Assembly (NCBI GenBank): GCA_905215625.1
Contig: CAJMQQ010000011.1
Location: 1-58,558, forward strand
Length of the DNA: 58,558 nucleotides
Reading direction: 5' to 3'
DNA from: an uncultured bacterium
Lineage (GTDB): Bacteria; Bacillota; Clostridia; Lachnospirales; Lachnospiraceae
Shown: positions 1-9,143 of the stretch, piece by piece
Layout of the letters: every line of letters starts with the position of its first letter
Position numbering within the stretch: the first letter of the stretch is position 1
The notes under the pieces: model-generated
What the model saw: the letters and a program-made list of their open reading frames with translations, nothing else
Database searches by the model: none
What the model was told of the DNA's origin: nothing
Position numbers and translations under genes: made by a program

Positions 1-58
1 CTGTATCGTCTCTGTTTTCCAATCTGTTCATAAGATCCGTTTGCACCCCTCTCTTTGT

Positions 59-1222
59 TTACCAGTAAGGATTCCAGTCCTTTGTCATTCTGGTCAATGC
101 TTCCATATAAAAATAATCGCCCCAGATTACACACTCTCTAGCTCCAGCATCCCGATGGTATACGCCTTCGGTTAAAACGCCATTAGACTCTGGAATTTCT
201 CTGGTTGTGTAGTGCTCGTCCAGACTTAAAATCACTTCATCTGCAATCTTTATATAGCGCTCTGTCTCTTCTTCTGAAACATATTCGCAAAGTTCCAGAA
301 GGCCGCAAACAAAGATTGCAGCTGCAGAAGTATCGCGGATATCAGGGTTTTCATCGGTAAAGGTGAAATCCCAGTATGCAACCTTATCTTCTGGCAGATT
401 CCGAATAAATACCTCTGCTGCCTCCTTTGCAATCTGGAGGAAACGAGGATTTTTCGTGTACCGGTAGGAAAGGGCATATCCATATACTGCCCATCCCTGT
501 CCCCTCGCCCAGGTAGATTCATCGCGGAAACCCTGATGGGTCTTTCCGCATACTGCTTCTCCTGTTTCCGGATTCATCAGATAAGTATGATAGGAAGAAT
601 AATCCGGCCGGATCAGAGTTCCTGCTGCTGTCATGGCGTGATTTTCTGCAATCTTCCAGTTTTTTCCGCCTTCTTCGCTGCTCCAGTAAAGGAGGGGCAG
701 GTTCAGCATGGTATCAATGATGATTTTCACGTCTGGATAACCAATTCCCATTTCTCCCCATGCCTGGATATATTTCCCCTTTTCATTGTACCGTTCGGTC
801 AGCATATCTGCCGCACGCATAGCGATTTCTTTGGCCCGCTCGTCTCCAATCAGCTTCACATTTGCCACGCAGGAAAGGGTATATAAAAATCCCAGGTCAT
901 GGCTGATATGCTTTCTTAAACGAAGCCGTTCATCAAAGCTGTCCAGATAATCGTCTACGTGCTTGAGAAATTCCTTGTCCCCTGTATTTTCATAAGCCAG
1001 ATAGCACATTCCCGGATAAAAAGAAGACGTCCAGAGTTCATTTTCCTCTCCATTATACACATTTTTTGTGCTGACGTGTGGGTAATGATCCGTAAATACA
1101 TCTAAATTTTTTCTCGTTATATCAATGGCATACTGCAAAGCCTTTTTATACTGTTCTTCATGGGCTGGAATACCCCTTTTTTTACTACATTTTTCCATCA
1201 TTTTTGTCTCTCTTTCTCCCAT
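59..1222 (-). CDS. Glycoside hydrolase family 88, unsaturated glucuronyl hydrolase
   Basis: GH88 enzymes hydrate the delta-4,5 unsaturated uronic acid left at the non-reducing end of oligosaccharides by polysaccharide lyases, and so release the terminal sugar. The 387-residue product has no signal peptide and should be cytoplasmic, acting after import. Two motifs fit the two catalytic aspartates of the family: HDLGF (Asp about 109) and IIDTMLNLPLL (Asp about 170). Their 61-residue spacing equals that of Asp88 and Asp149 in the Bacillus enzyme. An ARGQGWAVYG stretch typical of the (alpha/alpha)6 barrel follows. The ATG at 1222 overlaps the permease stop as TAATG, with AAAGG just upstream; an ATG at 1201 is the alternative start. 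It is the last gene of the sugar transport operon, which suggests the operon imports unsaturated uronate oligosaccharides. The exact substrate (glycosaminoglycan or plant-derived) cannot be read from sequence. Confidence 0.88.
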   Translation of the reverse strand: MGERETKMMEKCSKKRGIPAHEEQYKKALQYAIDITRKNLDVFTDHYPHVSTKNVYNGEENELWTSSFYPGMCYLAYENTGDKEFLKHVDDYLDSFDERLRLRKHISHDLGFLYTLSCVANVKLIGDERAKEIAMRAADMLTERYNEKGKYIQAWGEMGIGYPDVKIIIDTMLNLPLLYWSSEEGGKNWKIAENHAMTAAGTLIRPDYSSYHTYLMNPETGEAVCGKTHQGFRDESTWARGQGWAVYGYALSYRYTKNPRFLQIAKEAAEVFIRNLPEDKVAYWDFTFTDENPDIRDTSAAAIFVCGLLELCEYVSEEETERYIKIADEVILSLDEHYTTREIPESNGVLTEGVYHRDAGARECVIWGDYFYMEALTRMTKDWNPYW

Positions 1223-2103
1223 TATTCCTTTACTGCGCCTACCATAACGCCTTTCGTGAAATACTTCTGGAGGAATGGATATACGCACAAAATCGGAACG
1301 GTAGCTACCACAATCGTTGCATATTTAATAGTCATACCTACAGATTCCTGATCGGCTACGCCAACGCCTGCGGTCATGGAACCTACGTCATTCTGCATCA
1401 GGATTTCCCGTAAGATAACCTGTAACGGGTACATTTCTCTTTCCCTGATAATCGTAGAACCCCAGAACCATGCGTTCCAGATTCCAACTCCATAGTACAG
1501 TACCATAACAGCCAGAATTGCCTTGGACAATGGGAGAACAATCTGCAGCAGAATTCTTAAATGGCCCGCGCCGTCAATCTGGGCTGCTTCAATCAGACTT
1601 TCCGGAATACTTTCAAAAGAAGTTTTCAGGATAATCAGGTTATAGGTATTGATCATAAACGGAATGATCAGTCCCCATAAGGTATTGGTCAGATGCAGAT
1701 CCTTTAATGTCAGATAAAATGGAATCATACCGCCGGAAAAGAACATAGTAAACAGAATCAGCATCGTAATGGTCTTTTTAAACATTACATTTTTTCTGGA
1801 AAGGAAATACGCGCCCAGAGAAGTCATAATAATGTCCAGGGTTACGCCCACGATTAAAATAAACATGGTATTGGCATAGCCGCGCAGAATCATTGGGTTC
1901 TGGAATACCTTTTTATAAGCATCCAGGCTGAATCCCAGCGGCTTGATCAGAAGTCCGATGTGCTGCATCAGCTGATTGCTGTCGCTGAATGATGCCACCA
2001 CTACGTACCAGACTGGATACAGACAAATCAGCATAAATGCAGTCAGAATGATATAATTAATGACCGAAAAAATCCTTTCGCCTTTAGAACGTTTTACTTT
2101 CAT
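1222..2103 (-). CDS. Carbohydrate ABC transporter permease, LplC/YtcP type (MalG-like)
   Basis: This is an inner-membrane subunit of a carbohydrate-uptake ABC importer, 293 residues with about six membrane segments. The first segment is at residues 14-36 and the last at about 258-277. The cytoplasmic EAA loop that contacts the ATPase is clear: ESLIEAAQIDGAGHLRI followed by LQIVLPLSKA. The length and the C-terminal segment ending KGVMVGAVKE are typical of the LplC/YtcP subgroup. It lies 11 bp after the partner permease and overlaps the GH88 start by one base. No ATPase gene is present. This is usual for the family, where a shared MsmX-type ATPase encoded elsewhere energises several importers. 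Confidence 0.9.
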   Translation of the reverse strand: MKVKRSKGERIFSVINYIILTAFMLICLYPVWYVVVASFSDSNQLMQHIGLLIKPLGFSLDAYKKVFQNPMILRGYANTMFILIVGVTLDIIMTSLGAYFLSRKNVMFKKTITMLILFTMFFSGGMIPFYLTLKDLHLTNTLWGLIIPFMINTYNLIILKTSFESIPESLIEAAQIDGAGHLRILLQIVLPLSKAILAVMVLYYGVGIWNAWFWGSTIIREREMYPLQVILREILMQNDVGSMTAGVGVADQESVGMTIKYATIVVATVPILCVYPFLQKYFTKGVMVGAVKE

Positions 2104-2114
2104 CCTCTAACCTC

Positions 2115-3035
2115 CTACCACAAGCTGGTTTCGCTGTATTTTTTGCTCAATTTATTCGTAAATACCAACAATACGCAGTTAATAACTGAATTGAACAGAC
2201 CGATGGCTGTCGAATAACTCCAGTTCATTTCCAGAAGACCGACACGATAAATATAGGATGAAATAATATCTGCGGTTTCAAATGTAGATGGGTTATATAA
2301 TAAGATAGTCTTTTCATATCCCATACTCATCATAGAACCTGTTTTCAAAATTAACATAATGATAATGGTTGGCATAATCGCTGGGAATGTTACGTGAATC
2401 AGCTGCTGCCATTTTCCTGCACCGTCAATCGCTGCTGCTTCATACAACTGGCTGTCTACTCCGGACAGGGCGGATAAATAGATAATGGAACCCCAGCCTA
2501 CTTCCTGCCAGATACTGGACGCTACATAAATGGTGCGGTATAAGTCCGGATTCTGCAGAAGCGGGGAACGTTCTCCTCCGAAAAATACAATGATATCATT
2601 GAACAATCCGCTGGTCATTGCAAAGTTGGTAATCATACCGGTAACAACAACCATAGAAATAAAGTGAGGCAGATAGGTAATGGTCTGTGCGATGCCTTTA
2701 AACTTTTTGTTTCTGACTTCATTTAATAACAGAGCCAGAATAATCGGCGCCGGAAAACCAAAAATCAATTCATAAAAGCTAAGAAGAACGGTGTTCTTAA
2801 TCAGCCGCACAAAATAGGGGCTGGTAAAGAAACGAGTAAAGTTATCAAAGCCTACCCATGGACTGTCTGCGATTCCCAGGGCCGGTGTGTAGTCTTTAAA
2901 CGCGATAATCGCTCCGTACATTGGTTTATAATGGAAAATTAAATAAAACAGCAGAACTGGAAGTACCAGAAGATATAAGGCTTTATTTCTTCTCCAGTCC
3001 GCTTTTACTCTCTGCAAAAATGTTTTCTGTTTCAT
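2115..3035 (-). CDS. Carbohydrate ABC transporter permease, LplB type (MalF-like)
   Basis: This is the second permease subunit of the importer, 306 residues. It starts with a cytoplasmic basic tail, then a membrane segment YLLVLPVLLFYLIF, and has about six segments in all. The EAA loop reads SQLYEAAAIDGAGKWQQL. The ATG at 3035 was chosen because GGGGG lies 5 bases upstream; an in-frame ATG at 3047 lacks a good site. The LplB/YteP family imports oligosaccharides such as rhamnogalacturonan or uronate-containing fragments in Bacillus. The GH88 gene in the same operon fits such a substrate. A hairpin lies between this gene and the binding-protein gene upstream. Confidence 0.9.
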   Translation of the reverse strand: MKQKTFLQRVKADWRRNKALYLLVLPVLLFYLIFHYKPMYGAIIAFKDYTPALGIADSPWVGFDNFTRFFTSPYFVRLIKNTVLLSFYELIFGFPAPIILALLLNEVRNKKFKGIAQTITYLPHFISMVVVTGMITNFAMTSGLFNDIIVFFGGERSPLLQNPDLYRTIYVASSIWQEVGWGSIIYLSALSGVDSQLYEAAAIDGAGKWQQLIHVTFPAIMPTIIIMLILKTGSMMSMGYEKTILLYNPSTFETADIISSYIYRVGLLEMNWSYSTAIGLFNSVINCVLLVFTNKLSKKYSETSLW

Positions 3036-3065
3036 AATTACCCCCATTTTGCGTATAAAAACAGA

Positions 3066-3093
3066 GGTGCTGCAATTTTCCCACTACAGCACC
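3066..3093 (-). terminator. Intra-operon hairpin between binding protein and permease genes
   Basis: On the minus strand GGTGCTG and CAGCACC form a 7-bp GC-rich stem, followed a few bases later by a T run. It sits between the lipoprotein gene and the two permease genes. Such hairpins commonly reduce read-through or protect the upstream mRNA, giving more binding protein than permease. That role is inferred from position. Confidence 0.55.
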
Positions 3094-3117
3094 CCTTTTT
3101 CATGTGGTGTGCATTTT

Positions 3118-4773
3118 TTACCGGTTATTGTAACGCTCTAACGCTGCATTCTGGATTTCCAGCGCTCTTGGCAGGCCCATTTCCTCAATGGTCTTTACAT
3201 ATTCGTCAAAGTTATCCAGGCTTTCTGTTCCGAAGATAAACTTCAGTGTCATTTCATCACGATAGGTATTGATTTCATTCATGATGCTTGCAAATTCCTT
3301 ACTCTCATCAGCAGTTGGCGTAATTGGAGGCAGTTTGTGCTTTAATGCATTGGTCTTGCCCCAAACGATTGGAGTCTGCTTCTGGCTTTCTAAGGTGTAG
3401 TACTGCTCCAGGTAACGAATGTCCTGTACGAATGGCCCGTTGTAGTTGCCTCTGATATAAGCAGATAAGGACTGTGCCGGACTCCATCCATCTGGATTGT
3501 TCAGAATCTGATCAGTATAGGTTGGGTAATCGCCTTCCATTGTATAGGATTCGCCTTCTACACCAAAGTTGAACAGCATATGTCCTTCTTCGCTGTATGC
3601 GAAGTCTAACAATCTGGCTGCCAGTTCTACGTTCTCGCAGCTTGTGGAAATAGCAACGCTTCCCTCGTTCGGATACAGATTGTCAATCTGTCCGTATTCT
3701 GGTGTTGCGCCCTTTTCCAGAGTCGGGAATGGAGCTGGTACTAACATATAGTCTGGATCCGTCTGCTGTGCTGCGGATACCCAGGTTCCCAGACGGCTTC
3801 CTGCCCATCCAATGGACGCGCCGCCCTGTCCGCTGGTCATCTTTGCACTTACCTGCTCTAATGCCAGAGTAGCAAGGTCTGGATCCAGAAGTCCTTCTTT
3901 ATACCACTGGTTAAAGGTGGTTAAGTAATCTTTATATCCAGGCTCGGTTGCTCCAAAATGAACCTTTCCGTCATCTCCAATAAAGAAGTTTCTGCATGCA
4001 CCGAATGCATATGCAAATGGGTCTTCGTTGGTCAGCGCTCCCATGGTGTACTCCCAGGTCAGCGGAGCAGTTGCGCCCTTTTCTTCTTTAAATGCAGTTA
4101 AAACGGTGTGCCATTCATCAATGGTGGTTGGAACTTCCAGTCCCAGTTCATTCAGCCAGTCTTCCCGAATCATCGGTCCAATGGTATGGCAGAGAGCTTC
4201 GTCGCCTCTGATAAATGGGAATACATAGTAGTGTCCTTCGTCCGTCTTAATCATTCTGTCTACTTCTGGATGCTCTTCCAGATACTTGGTCAGATTTGGA
4301 CAGTATTTTTCAAAAATATCATTTAATGGAAGGATATTTCCATCCTTAATTGCTTTTTCCGGTCCGCCTGGATAGTCAGTCATCCATGGATACTCAACTA
4401 AATCCGGAAGTTCTCCGTCTGCCAGCATTAAGCTGAACTGTTCCTTACCCTGATTTGCCGGCGGGTGTAAGAAGTTAACCTTTATACCGGTCTGTTTCTG
4501 CCATTCTTTTGCAAATGGCGTATCTCCCAGGTTTGCAAAGTTTACAGATACGTTCTGATTCAGTTCACACCAGTAATCCAGTGTTTCATCTGTCTGAACC
4601 GGATAGGAAAAGTTTCCGTTCTCATCTGCCAGGGCGCTGGTCACTTCTTCTGTTCCGGCGCCGTCTGCTGCTCCCGCTTCTTTATCCTTACCGCCTCCGC
4701 AGCCGCTAAGTACGGTGGAGCAGGTTACTGCTGCCAGCACTGCAAGTGCAGCCGCTTTTCTTCTCTTCCTCAT
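3118..4773 (-). CDS. Sugar-binding lipoprotein of ABC importer, LplA type
   Basis: This is an extracellular solute-binding protein of 551 residues that should capture oligosaccharides outside the membrane and deliver them to the two permeases. The signal peptide is MRKRRKAAALAVLAA followed by a lipobox LSGC, with the lipidated cysteine at residue 25. An acidic, Ala/Gly/Thr-rich linker follows. The length of about 550 residues is typical of the LplA/YtcQ group rather than of small family-1 binding proteins. The start at 4773 is set by GGAGG 9 bases upstream; an upstream in-frame ATG at 4791 would place this site inside the gene. It is the first structural gene of the operon, directly downstream of the AraC/Cache regulator, which probably controls it. 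Confidence 0.9.
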   Translation of the reverse strand: MRKRRKAAALAVLAAVTCSTVLSGCGGGKDKEAGAADGAGTEEVTSALADENGNFSYPVQTDETLDYWCELNQNVSVNFANLGDTPFAKEWQKQTGIKVNFLHPPANQGKEQFSLMLADGELPDLVEYPWMTDYPGGPEKAIKDGNILPLNDIFEKYCPNLTKYLEEHPEVDRMIKTDEGHYYVFPFIRGDEALCHTIGPMIREDWLNELGLEVPTTIDEWHTVLTAFKEEKGATAPLTWEYTMGALTNEDPFAYAFGACRNFFIGDDGKVHFGATEPGYKDYLTTFNQWYKEGLLDPDLATLALEQVSAKMTSGQGGASIGWAGSRLGTWVSAAQQTDPDYMLVPAPFPTLEKGATPEYGQIDNLYPNEGSVAISTSCENVELAARLLDFAYSEEGHMLFNFGVEGESYTMEGDYPTYTDQILNNPDGWSPAQSLSAYIRGNYNGPFVQDIRYLEQYYTLESQKQTPIVWGKTNALKHKLPPITPTADESKEFASIMNEINTYRDEMTLKFIFGTESLDNFDEYVKTIEEMGLPRALEIQNAALERYNNR

Positions 4774-5007
4774 AAACAAATCCTCCATCATGTTTGTCCA
4801 TCATTTTCTCTGTGTTCGTCGTGGCCACTGAACTTGTCTTCACTATATCATCCACCCTTGTAAAAATCTATGAACAAAATCCAGACTTGTACCGCCAAAA
4901 CCGGATTCACAAAAAAAGCGGACAAATTTTTCAATGGATAAAACTGAAAATCAATTCACATTTCCTTGATTTTCGGCCATTTTCCCTGAAATTTGCCGCT
5001 TTTTTCA
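4774..5007. promoter_or_regulatory. Leader between regulator and sugar operon
   Basis: This 234-bp stretch without a gene separates the regulator stop from the lipoprotein start. A TATAGT hexamer can be read on the minus strand near 4841-4846 but has no good -35 partner. That would fit an activator-dependent promoter for the sugar operon. No riboswitch or clear operator repeat was seen. Confidence 0.35.
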
Positions 5008-7239
5008 TCATTTTTTCTTTTTCATCTGTCCTGGCGTTATGCCTGTGTTCTCTTTAAAAATCCGGATAAAGGTCCGGCTCTCCCGGTATCCCACCCGCTC
5101 GGCAGTCTCGGTTACGCTGTATCCTTCCTGCAAAAGACGCTCCGCTTCCTCTATCCGGACTGCATTAATGTATTTTAAAAGGCTCTTTCCGGTCTGGCGT
5201 TTAAATACGCTGGATATATAGGACGGCGTCCGCTCAAAATGGAACGCTGTCTGGGAAATATTTAAGTCCGGATCCTGATAGGATTCCTGTACATATTTCA
5301 TAATTTCTTCACTCAGGTGGTTTTCATTTCCCCCTGTCATCTGCTGGCTTTCCTGACATAGCTGTTCAATCAGGTCAGAAAACTCTTTCTTAATGTCTTC
5401 TAGCGGTACATTCAGCCTGCCCTTTAACTTAATTTCATGAGTTTCAAAGAAGTTGCTCTGTCCGGCTGCGTCGGCGCCCTTCATAATCGTTCCCATCATA
5501 TCGTACATCAGACACTTAAACATAGATGCAGAAATGCCTTTTGAACGATAGTTTTCTTCCATCACCTTGTTTAACAGGTTTTCCGCTGATAACGCATCTC
5601 CTGTCTTTAACGCATTGATGATCTTATTTTCTTCTTCCAATGGATAATGGTAGCGCTGGCTGGTATTTTTAATATCCGGATAAAAGATAATGGCTTCTTC
5701 CAGAAGTTTTACATACTCTTCTGCCTCTCCTGCTTCCAGCCATGACGAATGGACTCCTTCTCTTCCCTCGTGGATTCCGCCTGCCAGACAATACATCTGG
5801 AACCGGAACATATCTCTTATGGTCCGTTCTGCTTCCTGAAGACTTTCTCTTACAATATTCAGATAGATTTCGTCTTCTGATGGAAGGTTCACAATCATAG
5901 CCGCTCTGTCGCCCATATCAACAGTTTCTATATTAAAGTGTTCAGAAAGCAGTTCTCCTGCCACGTTGGTTACAATAAAGGACCGCAGGCTTTCTTCCAG
6001 TTCTTTTTCCTCTGATGCTCCTGAAAAGAACACAAGAACCAGATTATACGGCGACTTTAGAGATTCTGTATATTTCTGTGCCAGGGAATGATCAATATTT
6101 TCATACGGACAGCATAGCATCTGGAACAAAAACATCTGTTTTAATTTCTGCTGGATGTCCATATGTTCCTGGAAGAACTGCTTTGCCTGGTCTTCCAGCC
6201 ACAAATACTCATCCTTTACTTCGATGTCATTACTCTTTTCTTCTCTCCGGAACAGCTCCATCAGCGCTTTAATCGGATTATAATTTTTATTGGTAAAATA
6301 ATAGGAAATCAAAAAACCGGTCAGCGTACATAAAAACAATCCGATAAACGCGTTTCTCTGGATATTCTCCGCCCTGGAAAGGATTACCTTTTCCGGCATC
6401 AGGCAAAGATATTTCCAATTCATAATTTCAGAATCCAGTACTTTTCCAATTACTTTTTCCCCGTCTATCTGTAACTCCATTTCTGTATCTGCGGAAAGTC
6501 TGGTATAGGAAATAGCATCTGCCGGGATTTCTTCCTCCATTGTGTTAATAATCCGATTCTCTTCGTCCACAATGGCAAAGGAAATTCTCTCATCCCATTT
6601 TGCCGTCTTTACTTTCTCATCCAGCACCTCTGCTCCCATCCGGATTCCAATTGTGGCAGAATTTTCTCCTAAGTCAGAATTCATACTGGTCAGCGTACAT
6701 AAAATTGACTTTTTCTCTCCTATCTGAATCGGAAGGATACTATAAAAATGAGAACCGGATAAATATTCCCGAAACTCCTGGTAGTTCATTTCACTATTTT
6801 CATAAGTAAGGTGATAGAACATTTCAAGAGACATACTTCCCATCATACTGACCACCGTATTGGTATTTTGGAAGTATACAAAGACGTCCTGGTAATCTCC
6901 CCCTGCAAAGCTGCTGTTCTTCAGATCCTGATACAATACATACAAATTATAACGATCTGCCGCACTCAGTTCTTTTACAGAAGACAGTTTCTGGACACTG
7001 GTATCAAAAGCCAGGCGGTTCAAAATTTCTACTACATGATTCATCTGATTGTCACATTCGTTTTTAATGATCTGCATCAGACTTTTGTTCAGGCTATCTG
7101 CCTGCTTTTGGTTTTCCCGATAAGACTGTACATAAATAAACATTCCAAACAACAGCGGAATGCACAAAATTGCCAGATATGAAATAAACAGCTTCGTATA
7201 TACGTGCTTTCCTTTACGAAGACCTTTCCGAATTTCCAT
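5008..7239 (-). CDS. AraC-family membrane regulator with Cache-type sensor (YesN/YtdP type)
   Basis: This 743-residue one-component regulator has an N-terminal basic stretch, a membrane segment at about 17-36, an extracellular sensor region of about 255 residues (probably a dCache fold), a second membrane segment at about 297-315, and a long cytoplasmic linker. A C-terminal AraC DNA-binding domain spans about 640-740, with helices around SQTAFHFERTPSYIS and VTETAERVGYRESRTF. Regulators of this build sit next to LplABC-type importers in Firmicutes and activate them when the sugar is sensed. The start at 7239 is supported by GGGGAG 6 bases upstream. A much longer open frame to 7404 runs into the next gene and lacks a site. 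It lies immediately upstream of the sugar operon on the same strand, so local control is likely. Confidence 0.88.
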   Translation of the reverse strand: MEIRKGLRKGKHVYTKLFISYLAILCIPLLFGMFIYVQSYRENQKQADSLNKSLMQIIKNECDNQMNHVVEILNRLAFDTSVQKLSSVKELSAADRYNLYVLYQDLKNSSFAGGDYQDVFVYFQNTNTVVSMMGSMSLEMFYHLTYENSEMNYQEFREYLSGSHFYSILPIQIGEKKSILCTLTSMNSDLGENSATIGIRMGAEVLDEKVKTAKWDERISFAIVDEENRIINTMEEEIPADAISYTRLSADTEMELQIDGEKVIGKVLDSEIMNWKYLCLMPEKVILSRAENIQRNAFIGLFLCTLTGFLISYYFTNKNYNPIKALMELFRREEKSNDIEVKDEYLWLEDQAKQFFQEHMDIQQKLKQMFLFQMLCCPYENIDHSLAQKYTESLKSPYNLVLVFFSGASEEKELEESLRSFIVTNVAGELLSEHFNIETVDMGDRAAMIVNLPSEDEIYLNIVRESLQEAERTIRDMFRFQMYCLAGGIHEGREGVHSSWLEAGEAEEYVKLLEEAIIFYPDIKNTSQRYHYPLEEENKIINALKTGDALSAENLLNKVMEENYRSKGISASMFKCLMYDMMGTIMKGADAAGQSNFFETHEIKLKGRLNVPLEDIKKEFSDLIEQLCQESQQMTGGNENHLSEEIMKYVQESYQDPDLNISQTAFHFERTPSYISSVFKRQTGKSLLKYINAVRIEEAERLLQEGYSVTETAERVGYRESRTFIRIFKENTGITPGQMKKKK

Positions 7240-7331
7240 GCAAATCTCCCCATTTCCTTTCAGCATTCGTTTTAGTTTAACATAGATCAAGGGATTATTC
7301 CACAGGAATCGCAAAGGCCTTCTTTTTTTTC

Positions 7332-8357
7332 TTAGAACAGCCGTTCTTCCATATCCTGAAGCATCACATCCAGGGCCTGAATACCGCCTTCTGCGGTATA
7401 CCACACATTTGGATGAGCCAGGTAAATAATATTGCCGTTTTTGTAAACATCCAGTTCCTTTATTAACTCATTTTCGATTGCTTCCTGTACAGCCGGATTT
7501 CCTTCCGTACTGCTGATAGCGGAATTTCTGTCCAGTACAAACATATACTCTGGATTCAGATTCACAATGGTCTCCCAGGAAGCCTCGTTTCCATGGGTAC
7601 TGGTAATCTCTCCTGCGTCTGCGCCTAAATTGTAAAATCCCAGTTCATTTCCAATCAGGGAGCAGCGTCCGTCATTGCCCAGCACATTATAATTCGAGCC
7701 GGAATACATACCCACAATCGCATTTTTGCCTTCATACTGTTCTCTGACTGCCTGGATTCTGGAGTCAAATTCTTCCATTAAAGCATCTACTTTCTCTTCT
7801 TCTCCAAAAATAGAAGCAATGGTTCTGGCATTTTCCGCGGTACTTTCTACGACTCCTTTTTCCAGATCTGTAGACAGATAAACCACTGGGGCAATGGCCG
7901 AAAGGTCTTCATATACAGCACTTAAACGGCCGCCAATAAAAATAACGTCTGGTTCGCAGGCCGCTGTTTCCACCAGGTCTGCATTTTTTATGGTTCCCAG
8001 GTTTGCAATCCCATTGGAACCATCCGGCACATAGTCCAGCAGATAGTCAATGGTAGTCGTAGCGCTTCCCACTACTCTGTCCCCCAGTCCCAGCGCGTCG
8101 ATAATATCCAGGGAAGCCATGTCTAAAATTGCAATTTTCTGGGGATCATAAGGAACTTCCAGTTCAATCTGCTCTCTTTCCCCATTATAAGACTGGATAA
8201 TCACAGTCTCAGGAACCGCCTCTTCTGCCGCTGTCTGGGTTCCTGCTTCCATCTTTGTTTCTTCTGCGGCTGGCAAAGTCCCATCCGCAGCGCTGCTGCA
8301 GCCAGCCAAAACAGCCATCATTATACCAGTAAGTGCAATTGAAAATTGTTTCTTCAT
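7332..8357 (-). CDS. Ferric-siderophore ABC importer, substrate-binding lipoprotein
   Basis: The 341-residue product has a signal peptide ending in the lipobox LAGC (Cys20) and a low-complexity Thr/Glu/Ala linker. A periplasmic-binding-protein type 2 fold of the FatB/YclQ group follows: PQKIAILDMASLDIIDALG near the start of the first lobe and PDVIFIGGRLS further in. Proteins of this group bind iron-siderophore complexes. It is the last gene of a four-gene importer transcribed leftward (permease, permease, ATPase, binding protein), the same gene set as YclNOPQ of Bacillus. The ligand (for example a catecholate or petrobactin-like chelate) cannot be assigned from sequence. Confidence 0.88.
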   Translation of the reverse strand: MKKQFSIALTGIMMAVLAGCSSAADGTLPAAEETKMEAGTQTAAEEAVPETVIIQSYNGEREQIELEVPYDPQKIAILDMASLDIIDALGLGDRVVGSATTTIDYLLDYVPDGSNGIANLGTIKNADLVETAACEPDVIFIGGRLSAVYEDLSAIAPVVYLSTDLEKGVVESTAENARTIASIFGEEEKVDALMEEFDSRIQAVREQYEGKNAIVGMYSGSNYNVLGNDGRCSLIGNELGFYNLGADAGEITSTHGNEASWETIVNLNPEYMFVLDRNSAISSTEGNPAVQEAIENELIKELDVYKNGNIIYLAHPNVWYTAEGGIQALDVMLQDMEERLF

Positions 8358-8387
8358 AAATAATACTCTCCTTTTCTTTCTAACTAT

Positions 8388-9140
8388 TTAATAATAAACT
8401 GATAATGGTTTTCCGTTGATTTTCATAATCTCAAAATCCACCCGATAAATATCTGAAAGATTCTCCTTCGTAATTACTTCCTCAACGGTTCCAAATTTTG
8501 CTATTTTTCCATCTGCAAACGCACAGATGTAATCGGAATAAAACGCCGCATAATTGATTTCGTGGAGAACCATGACAATGGTTTTTCCCAGTTCATCACA
8601 AAGTTTCCTTACGGTCCGCATCAGGTTGGAGGCATGGTAAATATCCAGATTGTTAGTTGGTTCATCCAGCAAAATATAATCCGTATCCTGGGCAATTACC
8701 ATGGCAATATAGGCTCGCTGCCTCTGCCCGCCGGAAAGTTCGTCGATAAACCGGTTTTCAAATTCCCCCAGTTCCATATAAGCAATCGCCTGATCCACCA
8801 TTTCCTGATCTTCCCTGGTCAGCCGGCTTCCGGAATAAGGAAACCGTCCAAAAGACACCAGTTCCCGCACCGTCAGTTTCATCTGCACATTGTTGTGCTG
8901 TGTCAGAATCGCCAGTTTTCTAGCAAGTTCTTTGCTTTTCCACTTGGAAATGTCCCTGTCTTCAAATTGAACTTCGCCAGAATCTTTGGCAACCAGTCTG
9001 GAAATCATTCCCATTACAGTAGATTTCCCTGCTCCGTTTGGTCCAATAAGAGACAATACCTTTCCTTTCGGGATCTCAAAGCTGACCGAATCTACAACCG
9101 CTTTTCCATCATACTTTTTTATCAAATCCAGTACATTCAT
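8388..9140 (-). CDS. Ferric-siderophore ABC importer, ATP-binding protein
   Basis: This is the cytoplasmic ATPase of the importer, 250 residues. Walker A is GPNGAGKST (33-41), the signature is LSGGQR (135-140) and Walker B is YILLDE (155-160), followed by the D-loop PTNNLD and the switch histidine in VLHE. The pattern matches the FecE/YclP group of iron-complex ATPases. It starts three bases downstream of the permease stop, so translation is probably coupled. Confidence 0.93.
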   Translation of the reverse strand: MNVLDLIKKYDGKAVVDSVSFEIPKGKVLSLIGPNGAGKSTVMGMISRLVAKDSGEVQFEDRDISKWKSKELARKLAILTQHNNVQMKLTVRELVSFGRFPYSGSRLTREDQEMVDQAIAYMELGEFENRFIDELSGGQRQRAYIAMVIAQDTDYILLDEPTNNLDIYHASNLMRTVRKLCDELGKTIVMVLHEINYAAFYSDYICAFADGKIAKFGTVEEVITKENLSDIYRVDFEIMKINGKPLSVYY

Positions 9141-9143
9141 TTC

